From the NCBI GenBank assembly GCA_020081605.1, contig JAHREC010000049.1, positions 3,968,001 through 4,032,000 on the forward strand: a DNA stretch of 64,000 nucleotides. The letters run 5' to 3'. Both the position numbers and the translations under genes were made by a program. This stretch comes from Albifimbria verrucaria (lineage: Eukaryota > Ascomycota > Sordariomycetes > Hypocreales > Stachybotryaceae). The notes beneath the pieces were generated by a model, which ran no database searches, had not been told where the DNA came from, and saw only the letters and a program-made list of their open reading frames with translations. Positions 10,746 to 22,678 of this stretch are shown here, in pieces; positions within the stretch are counted from its first letter, which is position 1; the number at the start of each line of letters is the position of its first letter.

Positions 10746-12548
10746 CAGTGCCGGTAACTCAGAGTGCCTACGCTCCCATCACAAAATTGGAGCAGGATGG
10801 GCATACAGCGTGGCAGTAGTTAATTATGCACTCTCTTGGAAATTCCAAGCTAGTGGGCGGATGGCCACTTAGTTGCCAACTCTGAATATCAGTTAAATTG
10901 CTTCTCATATATGTGTCAGCCTCGGACAGATGTCTTCCTCAGCAACCCACTCATCTCCAGATCGGCTCCCAGTCCTTCCACCGAAATTTGTATACTGCGC
11001 TTTCTCCCGAGCCCTTTACTTATGCGCAACGAACTGGGAATATATTGAGCAGCATTAAACTGTGCGCAAAGATGTCTCTAACATGATTCCAACACCTGGT
11101 AGGATGCGGTCTAGGCTCACCCAAGTCTCCACTGCGCCTACAGAGGTTAACTTACCTCCAGTTTAATGGCATGATCTTTTTATTCGAAAGTCTGACCATC
11201 TATATATTAACTTCAGTTCAGCGCTGGATCAGTAGCCTCACCTAGACCCATAATTTCTTGACCTTCACATGTCTTTCTGCAACCTTCTGTATTGAGACAT
11301 ACTAAATTGACCGTTAGATATTGAACCATTCCAGCGCGTGGAAATAGCAATGAAGTTATGACCACCGCGTATTTTAAAAGCTACATATCCGTGATGTACA
11401 GGAGAGCAGAGCCCAGCATCAGTAAGTTGGTTACAGAAGATAATCCCACGCTTTGTAGGTTAAGTGGCTTCTATACAATAGTGTAATGGCTCTTCCATTA
11501 TTATCATAGTGACTTTAAATATCCCTAATTAAAAGCGTAGAAAGTTGGCGCTTGATCGTACCTTGTCAGATTCGTTGGCTCCGCTGATTTGGAGTTCCTT
11601 TCTCATGTCTATCCTGGGATTATCCAACAGTACCTGGCAAGGCCCACCGAGAACAGGTAGTTACTATCAGCATCAAAGTTATTTATGAAATCAGACCTCG
11701 CTGCTTGAGCGCACCCCATTCGTCTTGCGATCCCAAGTTAATGCTATGTCATTCTACACAGAAAATAGAATGGCGGGCATTGTATTTGAGTCGTTTCATA
11801 TTGTTGTGTTCTTGATAATAACCCAAATAGTCTCAAGTTTTTGGAGCTAAGGATATGGAATTTTCCGGTCCTAAGACTATCCTCCAATTATTTAAGCGAT
11901 ACCATCCGTTAACCGCGCGCAATACATACACGGCCTACTCTATCAACGGCAACTATGCCTCCACCTCCATATGTGGCTAAGGACATCGGCGCAAGCTATA
12001 CTTTACTTTTGAGGGATTTTTTTCAGTGGTGTGCGTCGTATTGAATTGTAAGCGAGACGGAGGGTTCCCGAAGGGATAGCTTTGTCGATTGTGGTGGCAG
12101 TCAGTGCTTATTAGCTGTGTTTATGCTGGTTGAGTCTGAAGGCTTCGTCGAGTCCTAACAAGGAACTCCATTTCGCAACAACTACAGCCTATTACCGAAA
12201 AATTTTTCGATCAGCAACGTTTCGTTCTTGTCATTACATGACTGATTAATGAAGAGGGCCACTATAAGTAAATGCAGATTTTAGTAGATGTGTATGCGTC
12301 ACGCGCATGTCTTACTGTGCCTCTCATCTGCAGGTCGTTCCTAACAAGCTGACAAAAGCATTTTCACCCAGATGCTCCGTTACTATTATAGCTTAGCCGC
12401 TTGAGGTTATTGAAGACTGGTTCAGGGCACTGCTTCTGTGGGATATTTAGCATGATGGATATATGGACCATCTATTAATATACGGCGGAGATCCTTTCCT
12501 ATTCTTTTTAATTCTCAAACCGACTGCCAAGCCTCTCAACCGCTTATC
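10746..12548. other. Gene-poor interval with a short repeated fragment
   Basis: About 1.8 kb of AT-rich sequence without a convincing coding region. It contains the short repeat at 11751-11790 and, at the right, the promoter of the pectate lyase gene. Confidence 0.5.
11751..11790 (+). repeat. Dispersed copy of the receptor-relic sequence
   Basis: The first 20 bases (11751-11770) are identical to 9131-9150. In the following ~14 bases all five mismatches are transitions (C/T or A/G). This suggests two RIP-mutated copies of one duplicated sequence, the 9.1-kb copy being continuous with receptor-derived sequence. Confidence 0.5.
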
Positions 12549-13885
12549 ATGTTAGCCTTAAGCGCGATTCCGGTTCTTCTTGCCTTTGCCTGTGGCGTCA
12601 ATGCTCAGGCACCTAATTGGGGTCAATGTGGTGGAATGAACTTCACTGGTCCTACGAAATGCAACCCTGGTGAGTGGGATAGTGCAAGCAATGACTCCCT
12701 AAGTACTAACCGTGTATTTCACTAGGGTGGATTTGTATCCGCCTCAATGACTTCTTCTCACAATGCCTCGAGGAGCCCACTGTTAGCGCCACGTGCAGTA
12801 ACCCTGTCAACAAGCTCCAGGGCTATGCTGCTGGTGCTACTGGTGGTGGCCTTCGAGAGGGAGTCACTGTGACCTCCTGCGAGGCTCTCAAGTCAGCTGC
12901 CGAGGAGGGAGGTGTGATCCGGGTGTCAGGCACATTGTCTGATTGTGGCATTATTAATGTCAATGGCTACACAAGCCTATTGGGGATTGGAAGTGATGCT
13001 GGTGAGTACCCAACGCAAGTAAAAATCCACCAGTGTCAAACCACTAAATCCGGCACAGGGTTTGTAAACGGCAGCATTCGCGTTGTAGATGCCACTGAAG
13101 TTATCATCCGCAACCTACAATTCACTCGTCCTCCAAAGAAACACAGCTCTATTCTGCTGGACCGCGCCACTCGCGTCTGGATCGATCATAACGAGTTCAA
13201 GAATCGAGGAATTCATGGTGATAGGGACTATAGCCAGCTTGACATCAGAAGCAGCTCTTTGGCGACTGTATCCTGGAATACCTTTACCGAAAATGTAAGC
13301 ACATCTCTTTCTAGAACATTTATTTACCAATCAGGTCAATCCTGGGAACAATGTAAGACAAGGAGCATATGCTAACTGGTGAGAAAATAGTGGGAAGGGT
13401 CGTCTGCTAGCAACTTTGCTAGCGATCCTACAGCAAGCAGCGGGACGCCATGGATAACGTACCACCACAACTGGTGGCATAACATCAAATCTGATGCACC
13501 GTCTATCCTGTCTGGCGTTACCCATATCTACTCAAGCTGTTTTGAGAATATCACTACGTCTGGGGTCAATGTTCGTGAAGGATCCAGGGCTTTTATCGAG
13601 AATAATCAGTTTTCTTCAGTTAACCAGGCTATCACCACCAATCTGAGCACGAAAATTCAAGGATACGTTACCGAGCGCAACAACACTTTCTATGAGAGTC
13701 CAACAAAGATCACTCAGACTGGACACTACGCTCCAACTTATCCCTACTCGTAAGATTGCTTCTGGTGTATACGAGCCGTATTGCGACCGTTTAATGCTAA
13801 CACAATTGCTTTTAGGATGGATGCAGCAGAATGTGTATGCGACCGTCTCCATGCAGAGGCTGGCGTGGGTAAGATTGGCTTGTAG
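12549..13885 (+). CDS. Secreted pectate lyase (PL1) with N-terminal CBM1
   Basis: Five exons with introns 12670-12725, 13002-13058, 13295-13390 and 13750-13815 give an exact 353-aa frame. A signal peptide (MLALSAIPVLLAFACGVNAQ) is followed by a fungal cellulose-binding CBM1, starting NWGQCGGMNFTGPTKC and ending SQCLE. A short linker leads to a polysaccharide lyase family 1 domain: GYTSLLGIGSDA, VIIRNLQF, RVWIDHNEF, QLDIRSSSLATVSWNTF and YHHNWWHN are recognisable beta-helix segments, with Asp residues in the Ca-binding region. It cleaves polygalacturonate by beta-elimination in plant cell walls, and the CBM would anchor it to cellulose. No frameshift is present. Plant-biomass induction is expected from the family but not shown here. 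Confidence 0.92.
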
Positions 13886-14609
13886 TTATTCTGTATCAAT
13901 CAAGCCTTAGCTAGAAGCCTATAAATCTTATACATTGACCATGCTGTCGCTTCGTATATGCAGCCCTCGTGAAGCATTTTTTCCTGCGCATTACACGCTC
14001 TGGAAAGTAATTTCTCGTAAGATCATTACGAGATATCAAGCAGCCATTGTGCTACATGAACTTTTGCTTTCACTTTCTTCAACAAGCCGCTTTTGGCTAA
14101 GCGATTACGCCGGATAGGGGTCCATGTCGCAGCACTGCCTTGAAACAGGGCCCCTTCGTATGCTTCATTTGCCGCTAGGCGGCTGTTATTGGCCGGTTCG
14201 CTCAAAGTTGGACCCCTGTCTTCTAATTTTATAATTATGACGCGAGCTCCTAACCTGTATCTGACTCAGATACAGGTTAGAGTTGGGTCCAGTCGGTAGC
14301 ATAAGGCTGAGCGAGCGCGCCGTTCAGCCTAACATGGTTTAGTTATTGGGAACTCGCCAAAGGATTCCCCAATCCCAGGGAAGTCGGCGGCAGCCTATAT
14401 CCAGTTAACCGTTTGCCCAATCAGTGGTTCACCATAGTCTAAGCCACCAGGGGTTTATGCGCCCGGTATCCGGATGGGGTCAACAGGATGGAGGAGAGAT
14501 TGTGATACATATAGACGTATGCTCCTCGAACTTGTTCAATCTGACTTGTACTTCAGAAAATTTGCGTAACCTGTACCACCGCCCCTCATCAACCTACCCG
14601 TTAACGAAT
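13886..14609. other. Intergenic interval holding a perfect palindrome
   Basis: No coding sequence was recognised between the pectate lyase stop and the RTA1-like start. The notable element is the perfect inverted repeat at 14250-14280. Confidence 0.5.
14250..14280. repeat. Perfect 15-bp inverted repeat with 1-bp spacer
   Basis: The arm CTAACCTGTATCTGA at 14250-14264 is followed by one C at 14265 and its exact reverse complement at 14266-14280. This could be a transposon footprint, joined terminal inverted repeats, or a regulator site. There is no adjoining transposase. Confidence 0.7.
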
Positions 14610-15617
14610 ATGCCGGAACTCAAACCGTACCGAGAAGGTGTCTATCTTTGGCATTATGTCCCTTCGAAACCTGCCGCCATCGCCTTTATGGCCGCTTACG
14701 CCGCGATAAGTGCGGCCATTATTTACAAGATGGTTCGCACAAGATCATGGTTCAATATCCCGTTCATTCTTGGTGGCCTGAGTACGTCTTATGTCGCATT
14801 GTATTCGAATACAGTTTACTAACGACCAGGAACCAGTGGAGTTTGTTGGTTATGGCGCCCGTGCATTATGTACCGAACGAACGGATAACCTCACCCTTTA
14901 CGCGATTCAATTCATCCTCATTCTCATTGCGCCAGCCCTTCTTGCGGCATCTATCTATATGGCCCTCAGCCGTCTCATCCGCAGTCTTAGGGCTGAGTCC
15001 CAGTCGATTATCTCGCCGAGGTGGCTTACTCGACTCTTCGTTTTTGGCGATGTTCTCTCCTTCATCATCCAGCTTGGTGGTGGTGCGATAGCGACGAATC
15101 CCGATGCCAACCCCGATATCGCCAAGTGGACAATTCTTGTTGGTCTCCTTCTACAAATTGCCTTCTTTGGGCTGTTCATGATCACCGCCGTCATCTTCCA
15201 CAAGCGCATGCGTAGCTGGCAATCGATGGGCACTCCCAGCGCCTTCAACTGGCTTTCCGTCCTCTTTATGCTCTACATAGTGAGCGGACTTGTCATGGTG
15301 CGATCCATTTTCAGAGTCATCGAGTACACTATGGGTTTCGACAGTTATCTATTCAAGAAAGAGTGGCCGATTTATGTGTTTGACGGCGTCCTCATGCTCA
15401 TCGCAATGATCGTCTGGGGCTTCCGTTTCCCAGGAGACTTGACTGCTTTTGCTGCGGTGGGAAAGGCGCAGGACGAAATCCCTCTGTAAGTTTCACAACA
15501 ATTAGAAGCGAGAAACGAACGCAATCTAACAGATCTAGGTATGCGCAAACTCAATATGGAATGCCACACGGACACCAGCCTCCTCCATTCCACTCACACC
15601 CAAATATGTCAAGATAA
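14610..15617 (+). CDS. RTA1-like lipid-translocating 7-TM protein
   Basis: Three exons with introns 14782-14836 and 15486-15538 give 299 aa in frame. The ATG at 14610 precedes the typical YLWHYVPSKPAAIAF opening. Seven hydrophobic segments follow, including IQFILILIAPALLAASIYM, the FVFGDVLSFIIQLGGGAI segment characteristic of the RTA1 family, and RSIFRVIEYTMGFDSYL before the last helix. Family members are stress-responsive plasma- or internal-membrane proteins linked to sphingoid-base export and drug resistance in yeast (Rta1/Rsb1). The C-terminal third exon is Gln/Pro/His-rich. No lesion is visible. Confidence 0.9.
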
Positions 15618-16566
15618 ATGACAACATTACGAGGACTTTTTCACGAACAGACGTTATTATAGATTCCACCACTTGGTTTATTGTATTCTTATTTTTATTC
15701 TTATTTTTTTTTTTTTGGAATTATTGGTTGTACAACAGCGTTCAGGTCGGGATAGGCGAGTCCTAGACAAATATTGGTGTTCGGAAATGTAGAATTTATG
15801 GCAGCTACTCAAAGCGAGGCAATTCACAATTACCCATATCTTACGATTTGACGTTGTGAACTATGTGGGCAAGGAGCATTGCCCTTAACATTGTTTACAT
15901 CCAATTTATCGGCCTCATACGAAAGCGACTGACTTTTTCTGTACAAGAACGTAGAAAAGAAGAGAGTCCTTGTGACAGTTTGTTTCTTCTTCTAATTATG
16001 GGAAAAGAAAGGCTTGTATGTTGTCTAATGATGGTGATTAAACACTCCAGGTGATAATGTCCTAAAATATTCATGATGCCAGTAGGTAGCCCCAAAGACA
16101 GATGGCATCAATTGCAGCTCCGAAGCGCTGACATCGCCTCATACCAGATGGGATAAATATGTGAAATATGGTTTTAAACATAGAGATGAAGTAAACTGCC
16201 TAGATTTAGAAATATCTTTGCTACATCGTTGTCGGAGATTCTTCCAGACATTTCACAATGAACAACCTTCGGAGTGTTGCAGCTTCGGTCATGGCTGCAG
16301 TCACAGCTGCTTATACAGTTAGCAAGTCCGCTTGAAAGAAGCCTTTAAATGATGGATCTGCTTGGATCATACATCAAAGTCACCATGATCCTATTCTATC
16401 AGCTCTATGTTCACCGGTGACGGTGCGGCTACACAACCCCCAAGTCGTACATGATTAGGTAAGGCAAAGGTGGATGAATAGCTTCGTGATTAAAGTCGAT
16501 TGACACCTCGGGGTAATTTTTCTTCATAGCTTCAACCTGTTGGAGAATCAACACTTGACAGCCAAC
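15618..16566. other. Intergenic interval with T-rich tract
   Basis: No gene was recognised. A T-rich stretch with a run of about 14 T lies near 15690-15718, just after the RTA1-like gene, and may mark its 3' end region. The promoter of the CorA-like gene must lie at the right end. Confidence 0.45.
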
Positions 16567-18247
16567 ATGCCAACTAAATCCTCACACTTTCGACCCTCAG
16601 TAATGTTGAATCCTCCACCGGGGAAAGATGACGATGGAGTATGGATGTGCGCAGACGGACCATATCTTGACTATATTAAGCGGGCTTGTGCACTTTATCC
16701 TTATTTACGAGCACCAGATCCTCGCAACAGTGCTCTTCCTCTCTGGAATAGATCCGCGCGCGTCACCCTCATCGACTTCAGTGAAAGTAACCCCTTAAGG
16801 ACAGATTTTAAAGATCCACAAAGCCTTCGAAGCCACTTTGCAGAATTGCATTGCCTTCGTACAAGTTCCGCACCGAGCAGACGCTTTCGATTAGTGTACC
16901 TTCTAGAAGGCCTTAACCCCGAATACATCGGCATCTTGGGTCATGAACTTCGCGTCGATCCGGAAATCTTCTCCTCTCATGAGCGCTCGTCGATTTATTT
17001 GCGGTTGCCCCATGAGATTAGCCTTGCTCCTCGGCTACCCTCCCTCCTCAAAAACGCACCGAGCTTCACTGCAAGCTATTATGACCCTCGGGCTGTTGAG
17101 CAGCCGCTCGAGAGCTTCACTATCTCATGTGGAGAAAGCGGGAGGGATGCATTAACAACGAGGCTCAAGGGTGAATGGGAGCGGGTAGTTATCCTAAATC
17201 AGAAATGCTCGATATGGGAGAATTCATCGAAAGATCTAAACAACTGGAATAGTAAGGACATAATTCTTTCGTCCATGAGAAAAAACCGTTGACGCTCCGC
17301 AGTCTTGATACTTTGCGACCCGCCATTCCGGAAAGCCCAAACCTGGTCCCAGCCCTCAGCTTCAGGCCCTTGGCAGGTTGAAACGAGTCCTATAATGAGC
17401 AAAGCTTTTCAAGGCGGATATGCGGACTTTGTCCCCGGATTACCTTCCTCAGAAGCATGCCAGTATGGTGGCCCGGATCGCCAAGGGCTCTTAGAAGATC
17501 TCTGTTACTACATGATTAAACGTGCTCCAGGCTTTCTAGGCAAAGATATAGCCATGCGTGACTTGACGGTTTTCCCAAAGAAAATCATCGCGTCTCAGTA
17601 TCTTCAGTTGATCGAGTATCACTCTGCCATTCTTGGTAGCATGGAGTTCCCATTACAGCGCAAAAGGACTTCCACTCCGTCCAAACCACCCTACTAGAAG
17701 GTCAGTGGAGTGATATACAACTCATCTGCAGCCGGTGCGATCGATACCTTAAAGATGTAGAGTTTATTATGCTCCAACTCGGCATTCCGCGCACGGAACC
17801 GGATACGTCAAGAGCAGGGCTTTCCTGGACGGATAGTTGCCACGCTGATTTCCAGCACGTATATGCACAACTGAAAGCTCTCAAAAGCCGAGCAGTATTT
17901 TTCAACGAGTCTCTTACCGGGTTGACCGGTATCATAGGTAACGCACGATCATTGACAGAGGCTAGAAGATCAATCCGAGAGGCGAAGACGGTCAAAATAC
18001 TGACATTCCTAGCTATGGTTTTTATTCCACTGTCATTTACCACAGGTCTATTTAGCATGGGAGAGGACTATTTGCCTGGAAAATCAAGCTTCTGGACTTT
18101 TTTGCCGTTTCACTTCCGATGGTGTTGTTTGTTTTTGGAATTGCTGTTTTGCTCGACCTGGGATACGATGAGAAGGGGAATTGGGACCTAAGGGTGTTTG
18201 GTACGGGCGTTTCCAATCTATTTGTGCGGAACAAGAAAATCCTCTAG
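16567..18247 (+). CDS. CorA-like divalent-cation transporter family protein
   Basis: Two exons (intron 17252-17302) and two single-base homopolymer deletions (A run 17662-17665, T run 18098-18103) give 543 aa. The large N-terminal soluble part has the features of fungal CorA-like proteins: NILILCDPP, GGYADFVP, LLEDLCYYM and IIASQYLQLIEYH. The long helix SLTEARRSIREAKTVKILTFLA runs into two C-terminal membrane helices (LTFLAMVFIPLSFTTGLFSM and a second from ~490). The canonical GMN loop is not present; the loop reads FSMGEDY, as often in this fungal branch, so ion specificity is uncertain. The starting ATG is the first that gives a sensible N-terminus. Confidence 0.8.
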
Positions 18248-18647
18248 AAATATATTTAAACTGCAGCCTACATATGCTCTTATTAGGACTGTGCAAACGG
18301 TTCGTTCTGCAACAAAGATTGAGCACAAGCATTGCTACTAGTATCCAAACAGACTCTGGTTGCTATTGAAAGCCAAACCTTTAAATTCCACCTAATCATG
18401 TGCCCTGTAAGGGCCTACAAGAATGTCTTAAGGCTTATTACTACGGTTTTATGTCAGGATAAAACACTGCAGAAGGCGGAGGGAACTTACTCGCAGAACA
18501 CCGCGGAACTGTTAGTACTCTGCCTCCAATCACGAGAAATCAGTTCTGTAATGATCATAGCATCTTGCTTTTTGGTGCATGTTAACTACCAAACCTCTTC
18601 CTAAATGGAAGATTTAATAGACTATATGTACCGTAATAATTATGGCT
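18248..18647. other. Short intergenic interval
   Basis: About 400 bp between convergent genes. I see nothing coding or structured in it. Confidence 0.4.
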
Positions 18648-19029
18648 CTAGGTCTTTTGTTCTTCTTTAGTGGACTGTTCTTCGTTGGCAGCCTGTTCTT
18701 CTTTAGTGGGCACACGAACAGCACCCAGAACATGGCCCGATTTATGCTCGTCTCGGACCTTGAGATGTATAAAGGGGCCTTCAGGCGAAGAGGAGAGAGA
18801 GGCAGCCTTCTCCAGCGCCTTATCCTCACCTGATATAGGGCCTTGTCCCTCTGTCCAAGGGGTGGACTGCTGCGATAGACAACAGTGTTGGGCCCCAAAA
18901 ATCAGTGATTTTTATTTCATTGGTTCCTAGACCACTCGCAGCCTCGGTTATGTTTTTTGATGATAGCAAACGAGTCTGTTCATCATCGAACTGATCTTGA
19001 TTGGTGATTTGAAGAATTGTAATTGTCAT
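18648..19029 (-). CDS. Small hydrophilic hypothetical protein
   Basis: The ATG at 19029 opens a frame that continues to a stop at 18648 if one base is added at each of two runs (plus-strand A run 18897-18901 and CC 18829-18830), giving roughly 127 aa. The product is polar, with QFDDEQTRLLSS early, a middle segment resembling LGPNTVVYRSSPP, and a C-terminal repeat of Glu/Lys/Gln units (TKEEQ twice). No domain, signal peptide or membrane segment is seen. The second shift rests on a run of only two bases, so an intron or plain decay is possible. Family unknown. Confidence 0.4.
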
Positions 19030-19777
19030 TGTGAATGGGTTGTTCGTCCAACACAGATTTGTTTCTAGCAGAGCAGTAAAGACAGAAAAATGTGATTGCT
19101 TCAGGTGAGTTAATGGGTATGGTTTAACAACAAAGAACCTGAATAGGTACGTGTGAATTGTTCCTTAAAATAAACATTGAAATAATAGTGCCGCAAAAGG
19201 AGCATCGAAAAGACGTTAATAAACTTTTCGTTAACAGCAGTGCATCACTTTCGAAATGTTGAGTAATGGAATATAACCGGTGAAATGGCAGCTTAGCAGC
19301 TGGCTGTGAATTGGGCCAAGCTCATAAAATGTGAATGCGTCAAGCATGATACCTGATTCACTGATTGAATATATTTCTGACTGAGAAAATAGATATCACA
19401 ATAATATGCTTGTGAAGTGATCTGAATCCATTTTATGAAAATCTAAGTTGTGTAATGGGTCTACGTTGTGGCCTATACCATAGTGAGTGGCATGAAATCC
19501 ACATGGTTGATCTGTTACGCCCTGCTATGCCATCAATCACGATGTTTATTACAAGAGAGTCAAATAGACGGGATGAGAGCATATGGAGACTCTGTGTGTC
19601 GGCCATGGTGAGTCCAGTGCACCACTGTTGGAAAATGACACTGGAACAATTTTCCGTCAAAGGAGAGCAAATCCCATGGGCTCACTTATTCTAAGAGTAT
19701 GTTAAATATGAAACTGTGTACCCTGTAATAATAAAGCCTTATGCTGAGAGCCTACATGAGTAATTAAATATTGTTAG
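19030..19777. other. AT-rich intergenic interval
   Basis: About 750 bp with no ORF of protein-like composition. I see nothing structured. Confidence 0.4.
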
Positions 19778-20965
19778 TCAAGCTTCCAATTCAAACCAGC
19801 CATGTTCTAATATTTGACTAGCAGAGAGACGCTCCTTCGGGTTGTATTTGAGTATCTTGGCGAGGAGATCAGCAAACACCTCAATTTCCGCAATTGAAAT
19901 ATCCCTATGAAGCCCTTTTGGGCCGCGTTTACTTTCATATACCAAGCCCCAGCTTAGTGCCTCTTTCAACGATCTTGGCTCGGGCCGCTGAAAAGCAGTG
20001 GCATTTCCACTATCAACTTTTTCGCGTGTATCATTCCGATTATCTAGATCTATCGGTTTGTGAACCTCAACAACTCTTCCATATTCATCTGCATCATCTT
20101 CGAAATAATTACATCGCATTTCCCTGGTCTCAGACCACCATGGCTCAGGGTATTTACCTAGAATGGTAGCAACCGTGCAGAGATGGTCGTCCACGTCATT
20201 GTCAAATGTTCCAAATAGCTTTCTTCCAGTCCGGATTTCGAACAGTGTGCAGCCCAGAGCCCATAAGTCCCACTCCCTGCCAATCTTCTGCTCAAAAACC
20301 TGCTCAGGTGAGCAGTAGCTCTGTGGAATACCTAGTTCTGTGGCTGGTCGAAAATCCAGAAGGTATTATCGATTGATAAGCAAGCATTTGCAAGTATGAC
20401 GTTTGAGATGGAATGACATACCACCATGGCAGATACCATGCTTGTGAAGAGTAGTCAAAGCTAGAGTGGCCTCGAGACACATCTTTCGCAGTTTCAGACC
20501 AGGGTCCTCCAAGCGTGCTATTTGGAGCATTCTTGATGCTCGGGGTCCTAAAATTTGGTAGACAAACACATAATGATCGCCATTTGGCCCATGAATCTCG
20601 AAGTGGTCAAGTGGTCGCGACAGATATACCGCTGCCTTCTCGTCACAACGACTTCTTAGAAACTCAGTAATACGGAGCTCAGGACATTCCGCAGTAGAAT
20701 GATCAACCATGAGAGTTTTGATTGCGACATACCTGGGCGTACTGGCAGAGACATCGCGACAGAGCCAGACGTTGGCAAAGCCACCACTTCCGAGTTTGTG
20801 GATAACCCGAGAGCGACCATGCAGTACATCGCTTAGATGTATCGGATGATGGTCTCCCGCTTCATAGTCGTATATCTTCTCTAGCTCCCATGGAGGCCCT
20901 TCAATGGCTAACCCATTGTGCTGTACGTGTGCACCGCTAGATATGAAAGACCCAGAACCAAACAT
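19778..20965 (-). CDS. SRPK-like kinase lacking catalytic loop and DFG (pseudokinase)
   Basis: Two exons joined across the intron 20344-20421 give 369 aa in frame with no homopolymer lesion. The N-lobe is intact: PWELEKIYDYEAGDHHPIHL, the glycine loop GSGGFANVW and the VAIKTL lysine. The sequence reaches HKHGICHG and then continues directly with ELGIPQSYCSPEQ, the activation-segment end, followed by DLWALGCTLFEIRTG. The roughly 80-residue part that in related fungal SRPK-type kinases carries HGDFRPAN and the DFG motif is missing. The intron's last bases still spell a HGDFRPA-like sequence (CTGGATTTTCGACCAG), so the ancestral acceptor seems lost and a downstream AG is used. Either a non-catalytic pseudokinase or a decaying gene. 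Start at the ATG at 20965; an upstream exon is possible. Confidence 0.75.
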
Positions 20966-22678
20966 GGTCCATCTGCTACCCTTGGCGGCAGATGGCACAA
21001 GTTTAGCATGCAGAAGATTTTTGCAACAGAATACTGCTTTGGAAAGTTAATAAAAATAATGCACTGACAATTGGATGTATGCAGAGGAGATAATAAAATA
21101 TTGATGGCGAATTGGTAAAGAGCGCTGTTAAAGTCGCAATTTGGAAGTGGAGAGGGGTTCCATTTATTGTCTCGCAAGTGTCGAAATCCAACTCAACACA
21201 ACGAACAATAGCTGCCTTCCGAGCACAAGATTACTTTATTTCCTGAAGTATTGATGATGGTCCATTTATCTGAAATTGAACCATGGGACTGAAACCTCCT
21301 TGCCACCAGGTGTCTGCACCTATCAGCATCATCGCCAGTCACAGGCAATAGTATATCACAAGAATAACTAGAACCGTTATAAATTCCCTTATACTTTGGA
21401 TTAAGTTTTAAATTCAGTGAGAATACCTTTCAGGGTCGGCAATCAGGTTGTAAGTGAGGTCATGAGGGAAAAGCTCCAGTCAATGGTAGCTGAACTGGCT
21501 AACAAGTGGCTTCCGGTTACAGGTGACATCGACTAACGATGAACTGCGCCATTATATCAGTTGGGAGGCTAGTTTTCTAGTCAACTTGTTTCTTGTTCCT
21601 TAAACCTGGTGGCTTGAGGTTATCCCTAATATCAAAATTACAATTGTAATCTTCTTTCACAGTGCAAAGTTACTATTTATTCCAGAACAGCTCTCACAAG
21701 ATGGAGCCAACTTGTTCAATCTTATCGCAATGCATTTCTTACTGGAAACACAGCAACCGATATTCCTCATACAGCAATACTTCCTTTATGCAATACCATC
21801 AACACCAGTGGCACCGAACATCCTTATTGGTCATGCATAGCCGAAGCCTATCACCGTAGTTATCATTATCTACTCGGTACGCTTTGACGATCCTCATGGG
21901 GAATGGACCCGGTGGAGCTTCCAGTGGACTGCCTTGGTCAAGACCCCTGGTCTGACAGACAATCACAGGCTAGGCAAGCTAGGTCTTGTGGACGCAGTCC
22001 AGAGCAAGTGCTGGGTTGGGAACGGAAGAAGACTTTTCAGGTTTCATCGTTTCGCTATTCGATATTGATAGTAATATATAACCCTCTCCAAAATTGCTCA
22101 CCCAATTCTCCGCTAAAAACCTTCGCTTGACATCAACATGCAAGACAAACACTCGGGCAAACATCAAGACGACCCCAGACTTACCCCGCAAGGCACTATC
22201 TCCCTAGCGCTTAGTGCTAGACCCTCGACCTGTGCAACGCCCCGCGAACCGATGACGAAGGCCAGGGCATGAAATGGGCCCCGGTGGAGCGGCCAGCACC
22301 GGTTCTGGTCGGCCGCGGTCACGAGGGTGGCCCGGAGTGACACGAGCTTGGGCTTTGCCTTGCACCAGTTGCTTGCTCATCATGCCTACTCTTCTTTTTC
22401 ATCTCGCGTCTCTTTGTTCAGTCATTCTGCAGACCCTTTGCTCCTCTGGACGGTGTGGAAGAGCAATCAGGCTTGTTGATATCCGACTTAGACGAGGGGT
22501 TGACCATTGGTCTACATACCTATCGTCCGATTCCGGCCTCGGCTTGCTTTTATTAGGACCGGCAACTTGATACGGCACATACCTCTCCAGATGGGGTATT
22601 GGCAACTCGTGCTATAATCTGCAAATCTTAAATACTGTTCCTCCCTTTTGGCTTCTCAATACCACCTTAAACCCCGTT
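20966..22678. other. Intergenic interval with possible gene remnant
   Basis: About 1.7 kb between divergent genes. Apart from the protein-like remnant at 21690-22068, I see no supported gene. The right end must contain the promoter of the TPP enzyme. Confidence 0.4.
21690..22068 (+). pseudogene. Possible broken gene or exon remnant
   Basis: A protein-like frame (21690-21887, with segments such as WSQLVQSYRNAFLTGN and YWSCIAEAYHRSYHYLLG) ends in a stop, while an overlapping frame from 21880 continues with FDDPHGEWTRWSFQW and LVKTPGLTDNHRLGKLGLVD to 22068. The two look like parts of one protein, but the +1 shift needs two missing bases or an insertion. No ATG or splice structure could be settled, and the family is not recognised. 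Confidence 0.28.
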
